Shown one piece after another: positions 9,176 to 18,069 of a stretch of DNA of 64,000 nt. The notes below the pieces were generated by a model. The model made no database searches and was not told the DNA's origin. It worked only from the letters and a program-made list of their open reading frames with translations. The position numbers were made by a program, and so were the translations under genes. The DNA lies in assembly GCF_023954335.1 (NCBI RefSeq), contig NZ_JAMLIE010000003.1, positions 62,001-126,000 of the forward strand. Direction: 5' to 3'. This DNA comes from Aquamicrobium sp. (GTDB lineage Bacteria > Pseudomonadota > Alphaproteobacteria > Rhizobiales > Rhizobiaceae). Numbering within the stretch: position 1 is the stretch's first letter; each line of letters begins with the position of its first letter.

Positions 9176-10140
9176 TTAGGCCGCTGCATCTCGATGAAGC
9201 AAGCGACGCTGTTTGATGGTTTCGCGTTTGATCCTTTCCCTTTCCAGCGTGATGATATCCCGCCCTGCTTGAAGTAGACGTCGGCAGGGGTGAGATTGTC
9301 AGGGCTCGTGGTAGCGGCGGTGGTTGTAGTGATCGACGAACGCCGCGACCTGCTGCTCAGATCGCGGCAGGAAGTAGTTTTCGAGCAGGATGCGGTTCTT
9401 CAACGTCTGGTGCCATCGCTCGATCTTGCCTTGGGTCTGAGGATGGCAGGGCGCCCGCGCGTATGTTCCATGCCCTTGTCGGATAGCCATGCGGCCAGGT
9501 CGGAAGAGACGTAAGAGGGCCATTGTCGGGCAACAGCCGCGGCCGCTACTACCTGGCGCTGTCGCAGCCAGAAGCCTGCAGCGCGATGGTCAGCGTGTCG
9601 GTGACGTCCTCGGCCTTCATCGTGGTGCACAGCTTCAGGCGATGATGGCAGAGAGAAGTCGTCGAGCACGGTCGACAGGTAGAACTTTTTAATGATCACC
9701 TTCAAGTAGGTAAAGTCGGTCTGCAGAGCTGGTTGGGCGCATCGTCTTGTCGTGGAACTCATCGGCTTGGCCTTGATGACGATGAAGGCGGGGCTGGTGA
9801 TCAGGTCGTGGGCCTTGAGCAGGCGATAGACTGAGGATTCCGAGACGAAGTAGCCCCTCGTGTCGGTGAAGGTGACCGCCAGTTCCAGCTGGCGACGGCT
9901 CCAGCTCGTTCAACGCCAGGCTCAATGATCTGATCGCGTTTCTCCTCGGGGATGCGGTTCCAGACCCGGTTCGGCCGAGGCCTGCGATCTCAGCGCATCG
10001 AAACCGCCGGCCAGGAAACGGTCATACCAGCGATTGAGTCGAGCGCGGAATGCCGAGTTTTGCAGCGTGCGCCGCGCCGACAGATGCGACTGCTCGACGA
10101 GCCGAATGATCTCCAGCTTCTCAGTGCGGGAGTATCTCAT
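9176..10140 (-). pseudogene. OrfB (DDE transposase) of degenerate IS copy 1
   Basis: It reads as the OrfB of the intact copy in pieces. The N-terminal HTH part (EKLEIIRLVEQSHLSARRTLQ) is near 10130-10060. A middle piece lies near 9700 (LQTDFTYLKVIIKKFYLSTV), and a C-terminal piece starts near 9480 (HPQTQGKIERWHQTLKNRI). Frames change roughly every 50-150 bases by small indels, so it cannot give a working enzyme as read here. Confidence 0.75.
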
Positions 10141-10509
10141 TCGTCGTCGCCCCCATCGCAATCATGCTTTTTTTAAAGATCCGCAGTTCCAGCGCCTGCT
10201 CGGCGACGACCTCCTTGAGATCGCGCGCCGCCTTGCGCGAAGACCTTACCTCGTCGCTGGTGGCGGCGCGCGCGCTGTATCCCCGGCAAGCCGCTTCTTG
10301 CCGGCTTCAGGAATTCCTTCGACCAGGTGTAATAAAGGCTCTCCGCGATCCCCTCGCGCCGGCACAGCGCGCGATCGACTCTTCGCCGCGCAAGCCCTCC
10401 AGCACGATGCGGATCTTCTCCTCGGCCGAATATTGCTTACGGGTTGCGCGGCGGATGTCTTTGATGACTTGTCTGCCGGCGCTTTCCCGGTTCCGGATTT
10501 CTGTCTCAT
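10135..10509 (-). pseudogene. OrfA of degenerate IS copy 1
   Basis: It begins like the intact OrfA (MRQKSGTGKAPA at 10509) but shifts frame after about 20 codons and again later. A run of seven T on the + strand at 10168-10174 corresponds to the A7 slippery site of the intact copy. Confidence 0.7.
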
Positions 10510-10596
10510 CTTCGCTCCTTTGAAAGGCTACGATGAACCAGAAATCCTCCGTTCTCAGTTAAGCCGATTTGGTCCCATCAGTGCTGACGCCGGACA

Positions 10597-10673
10597 CTTT
10601 GGCCAGTGCTCTGTACGAGGTGCAATGAGATAACGACCGCCAATTTCAAAGAAATCACGTTGCGCTGTAGGGA
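10597..10673 (+). repeat. 77-bp direct repeat, right copy
   Basis: Exact duplicate of 9025-9101, immediately outside the right end of the IS. Confidence 0.85.
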
Positions 10674-11088
10674 ATGCGCGTCGGATACTGTGACTGAATT
10701 GGACCTCGACGGGGACAGCCTGGGTGACGGACAGCATGTCATTGTGAGGTGGGGAGAGAAGTTGCTGCTCGACAATCATTTCCGTTGCCCCAAGTGCCGG
10801 CGTTTTGAACTTCGTATTGGTACCAATCCGTTTGATCGTCATAGAAGAATTGGGATTGATTCCATAGGACTTGGTGGGCACCTCGGCCAGCTATGCAGCA
10901 TAGAAGAGGCGCCTTACCCGGCACCATGTGCCTACCAAGAGGATCGAGGTACGGCGGATCCCTACGAATGCGTTTGCGAGGCCGCCACGGTACACTGGAT
11001 GCCGGGCCGGATGAATGTCGCTGGAATCCGATATGACCGTATGGAATGCAGCGACATTAATGATGTTAAGTGCTGGAACTGTATTTAG
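10597..11088 (+). pseudogene. Zinc-ribbon hypothetical protein, 3' part after IS insertion
   Basis: It continues the frame of the 8932-9101 fragment; the offset of 1572 nt between the duplicated segments is a multiple of three. The first 77 bases duplicate the end of the 5' part. Further cysteine pairs follow (CRECASD, FRCPKCRRF, YECVCEA, VKCWNCI), pointing to one or two zinc ribbons in a protein of about 190 residues. A GTG at 10606 could restart translation of this part. No family was recognised. Confidence 0.5.
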
Positions 11089-11219
11089 ATAAAGAATAGC
11101 TGAACGAAGAGCTCTATAGTTAACGGAGCATGCAGGCATGACTGGATTTCGTCGAGCCGAACCACATTATCGCACCAATGCCTGCTCAGCACTACTTTTT
11201 TGGGTTCATTGAACACGGA

Positions 11220-11661
11220 GTTCGTCAGGCCCGATTGGCAGCAAACGATAGTTCCGCGCCAGACTGACGTCTGGCGGAGGCTCGGGATTTGGAATCACCT
11301 TCCCAAACGCCAAATGCCCGGTTTGCGGCGAGTCGGTTTCTTCTTTCAAGCTCGTGATGGGGGCGGGTCTTCTTCGATCCTCCGCTTGGCCAGCCCAACA
11401 CCTATACGCGTCCGCGAACCCGGTTGGCGAAGCCAGAGCCAACGATGGGGAGACGGAAAGCGACGAAGAGGCTTATAGTGCGGCCCGATCCAAGAATCTA
11501 TACCGTTGAGATATTTCCCCGCCTAACAGCAGCGTCGTTGTGCTTGATGCGGATGGCGAGGAAATCGCCTATGCAACGGACCTGAAGCTTAGCCAAGGTA
11601 CCTGGACCGCGTTTGGCCGGTCAAAAATGACCGAGAGAAGGTGGTCGGACTTTCGTTTCTG
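11220..11661 (+). pseudogene. Remnant of a zinc-finger hypothetical protein
   Basis: Three frames together give a coherent small protein. NAKCPVCGESV lies near 11310. After a shift comes VFFDPPLGQPNTYTRPRTRL near 11370. The end, VVVLDADGEEIAYATDLKLS to TERRWSDFRF, closes with a stop at about 11661. A CPxCG start followed by a VFFD block is common in short zinc-finger proteins of proteobacteria. At least two frameshifts break it. Low certainty. Confidence 0.3.
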
Positions 11662-12003
11662 ACCGCAAACTTTGACCCAGTCGGGTTTCGAAACCTCAGG
11701 CGCTAGTCAGGCTATGGGGGCGGGGATACGGCGTGAACTTTCTCGAATGGCCTCGGCGAAGTTGGAAGGAATAGTTCGCCGTATGGGCGACGCGGTTGCA
11801 GAATTGTCGATAGCGGAGACGAAGTACGGGAATGTTCGGATCCGTTGACGCTGGCCCCTCACGTCTTGTCCTGATCCCCGGTTCCCATCGAACACCGGAT
11901 CAGCTTGGATGAAGGACGACGCTAAATCGACGCTAGACTATATGTTTGAGCAGAAGCGGCGTTGAGCTTTGCGGATCGAAAGATGCCGACGCGTCCTGAT
12001 GTG
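11662..12003. other. Stretch without a supported gene
   Basis: Only a 44-codon frame (11714-11848, starting MGAGIRRELSRMASAKLEG) stands out. It could be another gene remnant. Nothing else was recognised. Confidence 0.35.
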
Positions 12004-12159
12004 CTACATCTTAATCGAATAGTCTTCGTTTTTGAGGATGTCCTCGGCCGCGTCAAGGATTTCATTGCCCGCGGTCTCGACTTCAACCCGAAGGACATTT
12101 TGATACGACCATACGCTCATGGTCATCAAACCCACTGTCACAAATCCCGCCAGGATCAT
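12004..12159 (-). CDS. Possible 51-residue single-span membrane protein
   Basis: It starts with a hydrophobic segment (MILAGFVTVGLMTMSVW), which would be one membrane helix, followed by an acidic tail ending NEDYSIKM. There is no strong ribosome site and no recognised family, and the surrounding region is full of remnants, so it may be a chance frame or another broken gene. Confidence 0.25.
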   Translation of the reverse strand: MILAGFVTVGLMTMSVWSYQNVLRVEVETAGNEILDAAEDILKNEDYSIKM

Positions 12160-12207
12160 GTGGGTCGATGTCTTCGACGAAGAGGAGAATCGAACTCCCA
12201 GAGTGCT

Positions 12208-12610
12208 ATGACCATCAACGAAGCTTTCGAAGCCAGAAGCGACTTTTGCTCAGAGATATGGCCAGAGGACAACATCGGCAGATGGGCAAAAGTACGGGCT
12301 ATCATCGAAGCGCTGGGTCATACTCAGCGGTTCATAAATTAACGCGGCGTTCAAAGGCATTGGTTGGCGTATCAATCACCGGGGGCGACATTACCAGCGC
12401 TTTAAGCATGAGATCGAGTACGTCCCGCCAGAACGCGACCCTGATGACGTCACCAGTGCGCTTACTGTTTTCGAAGTCGGACCCAACCAGCGGAATAGGA
12501 ATGGCAATGGGCAGTTTTCTGATCTTCGCACGAAAGACGTCTTTATAAGGATCAGCGACACCACAGATGCCCTGACGAAGGTGGTCAGAAAGCTACGCCG
12601 AATGAAGTGA
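12208..12610 (+). pseudogene. Hypothetical protein with one frameshift
   Basis: Translation from the ATG at 12208 (MTINEAFEARSDFCSEIWP) is coherent to about 12340. The following part is coherent in another frame (INAAFKGIGWRINHRGRHYQ to TTDALTKVVRKLRRMK) and stops at 12610. The length of 403 nt is one more than a multiple of three, as expected for a single lost or gained base. The family is not recognised. Confidence 0.35.
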
Positions 12611-12749
12611 TGATGTCACACGGTAACCACGCGGTCACCGTTTCGCTGTTTCGTTGTACTTCACGTCAGTTCATCAGAGCACCGCTCCGTTCACGAGCCT
12701 CGCGGCCAACGAAACCGTCGAACCGCGCCTCTAGTGCATTGGCGTGCAT

Positions 12750-12838
12750 TTGGGCGTAATGGTGCAAGTGTGGAGACAATACCTGCAATTTCGCTTGCCA
12801 AGGTTAGAGGTCGGGTTCGAATCGCTTCGCCCGCTCCA
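12750..12838 (+). other. tRNA-Gly(GCC) relic, candidate attachment site
   Basis: The last ~46 bases (from CTTGCCAAGG to CGCCCGCTCCA) match the anticodon-to-3'-end half of a tRNA-Gly with anticodon GCC, but the T-stem is damaged (two bases short, one mismatch). The 5' half is only faintly tRNA-like (GGGCGTA, then ATGGT). It cannot fold as a working tRNA. Three-prime halves of tRNA genes are the usual attachment sites of integrative elements, and an integrase stump lies 3.2 kb away. Confidence 0.5.
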
Positions 12839-12854
12839 GTTTCACAACCAGTCC

Positions 12855-12878
12855 AAAGCCGCGGAATTCCGCGGCTTT
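12855..12878 (+). terminator. Perfect 24-bp palindrome, terminator-like
   Basis: 12855-12866 (AAAGCCGCGGAA) is the exact complement of 12867-12878. It is followed by CGTGTTTT, and it lies 16 nt after the tRNA-Gly relic, where a terminator of the former tRNA gene would sit. Confidence 0.5.
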
Positions 12879-13162
12879 CGTGTTTTCCGGACGGTTGAAA
12901 TCGCAAGGCACGGAAGCGGCAAAAAAGGCCGCGGTTACACGCGGGTTACCAGTTTGCGGAATCGAGGCGGCGTGAAATCGCGGTGTCGCTGGACTGCGCA
13001 GCAATGCTGCGGAGTCCAAAACTTGTCAACGGCGGTCGGAATCCGGACCAGCGTGGCGGAGTAAAAGCAGGCCATTGAGGTCTTGGCGCTGGCCGCTCGC
13101 GAGCGCGCTTCCACATTGCGCCGTAGCGAGCGAGCGGCCCTTTGAATCTGGAAGAACGAAGC

Positions 13163-13967
13163 TCAGGCGGTGGCCTGGTTTTGCTCCGCCCCGTTTGACG
13201 CGGCGGCGGCCCTGCGACCTGCGGATTGCTTGAGGCGATAGCTGTCGCCGTTCATGGTCAGGATATGAACGTGGTGGGTCAGGCGGTCGAGCAGCGCGCC
13301 GGTGAGCCGCTCGGAGCCCAAGATGGATGTCCAGTCCTCGAAGGGGCGGGTTCGAGGTGACGATGGTGGAGCCACGTTCATAGCGTTGGGGAAGACCTCG
13401 AACAGGAGTTCCGCACCGGTGGGTGACAGCGGCACGTATCCGAGTTCATCGACGATGAGCAGCTTCACGGCCTGGAGTTCGCGCTGCAGCACAGCAGTCG
13501 TCTCTCGTCGCGCGCTTCCATGAGCTGATGCACAGGGCTGCCGCGGTGGTGAAGGCGACGGCGAAGCCCTTCTGGCAGGCGGCAAGGCCAAGGGCGAGCA
13601 CCGTGCCAGTTGCCGGTTCCGCTATTGCCGAGCGCGATGATGTTCTCGCGGCGCAGGATGAACTCGCAGCGGGCAAGCTCCAGCACCAGCATCTTGTTGA
13701 GCGAAGGGATGGCGGTGAAGTCGAAGGTGTCAGGCTCTTCACAGCCGGGAACCTGGCCTGCTTGATCCTTGCATCCACTGACACGCCGTTCCGGTCGATC
13801 AGTTCGAGTTCGACGAGACGCAGCGAATGGCGGGGATGATCGACACCGTCGCGGGCGCACTCGCGGGCGACCTTGTCGTACTCACGCAGGACCGTCGGCA
13901 ACTTCCAGCTGCTTGAGATGATGGGCCAACAGCACCTGCAGGCGTCCATGCGGCATCGTGGCGTCAT
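13163..13967 (-). pseudogene. IstB-like ATP-binding helper of IS21 element, frameshifted
   Basis: It contains typical IstB blocks in different frames: SLNKMLVLELARCEFILRRE, ELQAVKLLIVDELGYVPLS (Walker B) and PFEDWTSILGSERLTGALLD, ending LTMNGDSYRLKQS. The Walker A region near 13620 is garbled by a shift. IstB is the AAA+ partner that delivers target DNA to IstA. Confidence 0.75.
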
Positions 13968-15446
13968 CGGCTGCTCGGCGGCCGAGGATGAGGATGGTGT
14001 AATCGGCCGCGAAGGTCGTCTTCACTGTGGTCTTCAGCGGGTGCGGATGACAGCGAGATCGAGACGGGGCGGGCGGCGCTCGACGCGAGCCAGTGCGATC
14101 TCTTGACCGCATCAAGCCGATCGCCCAGCCTGATCGCCTCGGTGAACAGCATGGTCACCACCTCTTTTTCGGGATCGCCTCCATCAACCGCAGCACCTGG
14201 ATGAACTCGCGCTTGCCGCGATTGCCCATGCGGGCTTCCATGAGGTGACGCAGATGCTGGAAGGCTTCGGGCAGATTCCAGTCCTGCAGGGTGCCGCCTG
14301 GTCAACTGCATTCGGCTTGGTCTCGAGCAGCGCCAGATAATGCAGAGGATCGAAGACGAGGTGCCCGAGCCGCTGCTGGCCTTGATGCCGGGCGATCTCC
14401 TCGCCGCCAGGCTGGGATGACAATCTCGTCGACCCTTCACCATCACATCCTGGAAGCCATAGGCGGTCGGAACCGAAAGTAGTCGTTGCCGCGGTATCGC
14501 ACCAGGCCCGTCGAGGAGACGCGGGCCGAGCGCTTCTCGCAAGGCTCCGGCAGCACGGCAGGCAACTCCGGAACGCGGCAAGATCGGCGGCAAGGCGCTC
14601 GCCGGTCGTGGCATGGCAACCGGCTCGTTCTGCCCTGAAACCGGCATCGCTCGGCCAGTATGGCGTTGAGATCGTCGAGAAGCTGGCGGCCATCGGGATC
14701 GGCGTCATGAAGTTCGAGCGGGCATACTTCACCAGCCCTTCGACCTTGCCCTTGTCGTTCCCCTTGCCCGGTCGGCCGAACCGGTCGCGGAACAGATAGT
14801 GGCTCACCAGCTCGGTGAACGCACGCGTTCGCTCCCGCTTGCCGTCGCCGCAGATCTTCGCCACCGCGATCCGGGTGTTGTCGCTGGGGATCGACGGCGG
14901 CACGCCGCGAAGGCGAAGAAGGCCGGGCGATGCGCCCGTCCAGGAACGCCTCGTCGTCTCCGCCGGATAGGCCTTCACGAAGAGGTGCGTCCGACTGCGG
15001 CAGGTCCATGCAGAAGAAGTGAATCTTCTGCCGGACCGCCGATCACACCAATCGCCTCGCCAAAGTCCACCTGCGCATGACCCGGCGGATGCGACAAGGG
15101 CACGAACGTCTCGCGGCCCCTGGCTCGGGCAACCCGGACATAGTCCTTCACCACCATTGTAGCCGCCGCCATAGCCGTGCTCGTCACGAAGCCGCTCGAA
15201 GATCCGCTTCGCCGTATGCCGCTGCTTTACAGGCCCGGCGCGATCGGTTTCCGGGTCATCGATCACCGGCAAGGCAACGGACCAAGCTTCGGCTTCTGAC
15301 GGCCGTGCGCGTGGCCGGCGGAAAGCAGGCGGCATCTTCGGGCCGTCTCCCGGCTCAACCCGAGAAACGCGAGCTGCCTCACGACGACTGTTGCCCTCGA
15401 CAAACACGAAGTGCCGGACAGCGGCATAGACTTCCACGGCAAACAT
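13964..15446 (-). pseudogene. IstA-like transposase of IS21 element, frameshifted
   Basis: The start at 15446 (MFAVEVYAAVRHFVFVEGNS) is a normal IstA N-terminus, but many small indels follow. Recognisable pieces include the region after VKQRHTAKRIFERLRDEHGY, PGHAQVDFGEAIGVIGG (first catalytic Asp) and KGKVEGLVKYARSNFMTPIP (catalytic Glu region), and a C-terminal piece VVTMLFTEAIRLGDRLDAVK. Not functional as read. Confidence 0.75.
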
Positions 15447-15534
15447 TCCCGGCCGATCCTCAAAGGGATCAGCCTAGCCAATGGACGGTTTTTACTCCGC
15501 CCGCACCAGCAGCACGCCGGCGCTCCATGGCCTA

Positions 15535-16038
15535 ATTTGTCACCGCCCTACACATGCGGCCTACGCACCAGCCCTGACGGCGTAGGTGCCGCGCCATCTG
15601 TCTCGAGCCATACCACGGCATTTCCGTGAACGCCTCGTCAATGAGGCGCATCAGTTCGAGGTTCTCGGGCGTCTCCTTGCGCAGAACCTTCACCTCGTCG
15701 CTGGTGGCGGCGCGCGCCGTATCCCCGGCAAGCCGCTTCTTGCCGGCTTCCAGGAATTCCTTCGACCAGGTGTAATAAAGGCTCTCCGCGATCCCCTCGC
15801 GCCGGCACAGCGCCGCGATCGACTCTTCGCCGCGCAAGCCCTCCAGCACGATGCGGATCTTCTCCTCGGCCGAATATTGCTTGCGGGTTGCGCGGATGTC
15901 TTTGATGACCTGCTCTGCCGGCGCTTTCCCGGTTCCGGATTTCTGTCTCATCTTCGCTCCTTTGAAAGGCTACGATGAACCAGAAATCCTCCGTTCTCAG
16001 TTAAGCCGATTTGGTCCCATCAGTGCTGATGCCGGACA
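15535..16038 (-). mobile_element. Chimeric IS3 fragment (OrfA of one IS joined to OrfB of another)
   Basis: The right end is the same CGGACA end as the 9102 and 36998 elements, and the first ~95 codons (MRQKSGTGKAPAEQVIKDIR onward) are its OrfA. At codon ~96 it switches to the OrfB sequence of the 7595-8842 type (ENLELMRLIDEAFTEMPWYG to RRQGWCVGR) and stops at the IS21 boundary. No conserved joint sequence is obvious. Confidence 0.7.
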
Positions 16039-16385
16039 GCCACGATCCTAGAACGGTATCGCGACGAGATTGTCGTCAAGAAGCGCGGCCACGAGGTTGA
16101 GACATTGATTGTCAACGCCCTGCTGCGTCAACCGTCGTGCAAGCGGTCAAACCTCTTTCAAAACCTACTGTGTCGAACAGGCGTGACCGGCGTTTGCAGA
16201 GAGGCGAGCTCGACCGGCTGTTGAAAGCGGCAGGAAAGACGCGGAACCCATTCCTTCTTCCTGTTGTGCGTTTCGCGTTGGAAGCCGCCATGCGTCGTGG
16301 CAAAATCCTTGCCCTGCGCTTTCGCGATGTAGACATAGAGCGCCGCACAGCGACCATCAGAATGTCGAAGAGGCTCCAGAGCTGA
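16039..16385 (+). pseudogene. Tyrosine recombinase (phage-type integrase) remnant
   Basis: The first piece reads ATILERYRDEIVVKKRGHEV, the N-terminal SAM-like part of tyrosine integrases. After a frame change the start of the catalytic domain follows: RLQRGELDRLLKAAG, then FALEAAMRRGKILALRFRDV, where the Arg is the first catalytic residue. The remaining catalytic His-x-x-Arg and Tyr are missing. The 5' end is cut by the IS3 fragment and the 3' end by an IS5 fragment. It may be what is left of the integrase of the element at the left edge. Confidence 0.65.
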
Positions 16386-16615
16386 AGACGATCATGAGAT
16401 CGACGCGACCTATCTCAAGGCCCACCGTACGGCTTCCAGCCTGCGGGAAAAAAGGGGGGCGCGCGGGCCGCCTGATTGGACGCACGAAAGGCGGCATGAA
16501 CACCAGGCTTCATGCCGTAGCAGATGCAAATGGTCACCCGATCAGCTTCTTCATAACGGCAGGTCAGGTCAGCGATTACACCGTTGCTGCCGCCTTGCCC
16601 ATAAGCCCCCGACCC
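16386..16615 (+). pseudogene. IS5-family transposase fragment
   Basis: Pieces of a DDE_Tnp_1 transposase are visible: EIDATYLKAHRTASSLR, then after a shift LIGRTKGGMNTRLHAVADAN and HPISFFITAGQVSDYTVAAA. The Asp of IDATYLKAHR is the first catalytic residue. Both ends are missing, and the fragment marks the left border of the catabolic region. Confidence 0.65.
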
Positions 16616-16623
16616 AGGCCCCC

Positions 16624-17409
16624 TCAGGTCGCGGTGGAGTGGAACCTGCCCAGGAAGGAGCGAAGCCGGTCGCTCTTGGGCGAGCCGAAGATTTCTTCCG
16701 GCGGTCCCTGTTCGACGACCAGACCCGCGTCCATGAAGACCACCTTGTTAGCGACATCGCGGGCGAAGGCCATCTCGTGCGTGACGAGGACCATGGTTGC
16801 CCCCTCGCGGGCGAGACTCTGCATCACGGCCAGCACTTCGCCCACCAGTTCCGGATCGAGCGCCGACGTCACCTCGTCGAACAGGAGCACTTCGGGGCTC
16901 ATCGCCAGGGCCCGGGCGATGGCGACGCGCTGTTGCTGCCCACCCGAAAGCTGCTGGGGCTTACGGTCTCCGAAGGCGCCCAGCCCGACCCGGCTCAAGA
17001 GATCGAGGGCGATCTTGCGGGCTTCTTCCTTGGGCGTCTTCTTGACGACCAACTGACCGATCATGACATTTTCGAGCACCGTCTTGTGCTGGAAAAGGTC
17101 ATATTGCTGGAACACCATGCCGAAGTGGGACCGGAACCGTGCGAGATCGCGGCCCTTGGGCACCGTCGTGCGGACATCATAGTCGATCAGCTGGTCGCCG
17201 AGGCGGACCTTGCCCCCCGACGGCGTCTCGAGATGGTTGATGCAGCGCAGGAGCGTGGACTTGCCGCAACCGGATGGCCCGATGATCGCGATCACCTCCC
17301 CCTTCGCGACCTCGAGGGAAACGCCCTTGACGGCCTCGACCGATCCGTACTTCTTCCGTATGTCGACAAGCTGCAGCAGCGATGCCGGTTCCATCTTGTT
17401 ATAGGTCAC
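16624..17409 (-). CDS. Amino-acid ABC transporter ATP-binding protein (GlnQ/HisP type)
   Basis: 261 residues, normal for the polar amino-acid family. Walker A is GPSGCGKST (44-52), the signature LSGGQQQR (154-161), Walker B LLFDE (175-179), and the H-loop THEM follows. It powers import with the permease at 17399-18058 and the binding protein at 19421-20260. Its start overlaps the permease stop by 11 nt. The stop lies 9 nt from the IS5 fragment, so the operon end is next to a rearrangement point. Confidence 0.92.
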   Translation of the reverse strand: MTYNKMEPASLLQLVDIRKKYGSVEAVKGVSLEVAKGEVIAIIGPSGCGKSTLLRCINHLETPSGGKVRLGDQLIDYDVRTTVPKGRDLARFRSHFGMVFQQYDLFQHKTVLENVMIGQLVVKKTPKEEARKIALDLLSRVGLGAFGDRKPQQLSGGQQQRVAIARALAMSPEVLLFDEVTSALDPELVGEVLAVMQSLAREGATMVLVTHEMAFARDVANKVVFMDAGLVVEQGPPEEIFGSPKSDRLRSFLGRFHSTAT

Positions 17410-18058
17410 GACGTGTTTCCAGTTTTTTCGCCCATTGCGTAAGCGGATAGAGCAGCACCAGGTATGCGAGGGCTACTCCCGTGTAAACCTCCAGAGGCCG
17501 GTAGGTCTCGGACACGACCAGATAGCCCGTGTACATAAGATCCGGAACCGCGACAACGTAGAGAAGCGAGGTGTTCTTGAACTGTATTGTCGACTGATTG
17601 ACCAGAGGAGGAACCATGCGGCGGAACGCCTGGGGAAGGATGATGTGGCTCATCACCTGCCAGGAGGTCATTCCGATCGCCTGCGCGGCCATCCACTGGC
17701 CCTTGTCGATCGACACGATGCCGCCGCGAAATATCTCGGTCGCGAAGCATCCCATATAGAGCGAGAGGCCGATGCCCGCCGCAAGCCAGGCGGGAATCTC
17801 GACACCGAGTATCACCGGCAGGGCGAAGTAGAACCAGACGATCTGCACCAGCACCGGCGTGCAGCGGAAGAGCTCGACATAAAGGTGTATCGGGACGGTC
17901 AGCCACCATCGCTTGGTCAAAAGACCCATGCCGCAGAAGACGCCGATCACGAGACCGCAGATGATCGTCCCGGCGGCATAGGCGAGGGTGACCAGCAGGC
18001 CGTTGAGCCACAAGGCTCCATAGCCGAAGATCACCATGTTGAAGTTCCATTCGTACAT
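17399..18058 (-). CDS. Amino-acid ABC transporter permease (HisM/GlnP type)
   Basis: 219 residues with about five membrane segments and the EAA-type loop (QWMAAQAIGMTSWQVMSHIILPQAF) that docks the ATPase. It belongs to the His/Glu/Gln/Arg-opine permease family. Only one permease gene is present, so it probably forms a homodimer. It lies 11 nt downstream of the oxidase gene stop and overlaps the ATPase gene, in one operon. Confidence 0.9.
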   Translation of the reverse strand: MYEWNFNMVIFGYGALWLNGLLVTLAYAAGTIICGLVIGVFCGMGLLTKRWWLTVPIHLYVELFRCTPVLVQIVWFYFALPVILGVEIPAWLAAGIGLSLYMGCFATEIFRGGIVSIDKGQWMAAQAIGMTSWQVMSHIILPQAFRRMVPPLVNQSTIQFKNTSLLYVVAVPDLMYTGYLVVSETYRPLEVYTGVALAYLVLLYPLTQWAKKLETRRDL

Positions 18059-18069
18059 TCTCGAAGGTC

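Larger units (their letters stand above)
9102..10596 (-). mobile_element. IS3-family element, degenerate copy 1 of the TGTCCG-ended IS
   Basis: It starts with TGTCCGTCGTCAGGG and ends with the complement of TGTCCGGCGTCAG. It is nearly identical along its length to the intact copy at 36998-38510 but carries many one- to few-base gains and losses (1495 versus 1513 bp). It interrupts a zinc-ribbon gene and is bracketed by a 77-bp direct repeat, far longer than the 3-5 bp usual for IS3-family insertion. Confidence 0.85.
13005..15552 (-). mobile_element. IS21-family element, degenerate
   Basis: It carries broken istA and istB genes in the usual order. Near both ends the same subterminal block (GGCGGAGTAAAA, then CCATTG after 4-5 nt) occurs about 50 nt inside, in inverted orientation. 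The terminal sequences (TGCTGCGGAGTCC at the left; TGTAGGGCGGTGAC on the complement at the right) are related. Exact ends and target duplication are uncertain. It has landed inside, or beside, a chimeric IS3 fragment. Confidence 0.65.

Noticed and set aside
12750..12838. Functional tRNA-Gly gene
   Set aside because: The 5' half does not pair with the acceptor and D-stems, and the T-stem is two bases short, so only a relic or att site is supported.
7595..16615. CRISPR array or defence island in the repeat-rich left part
   Set aside because: Repeats there are IS copies and one 77-bp duplication; no evenly spaced short repeats and no cas-like genes. The HEPN gene alone is not enough.
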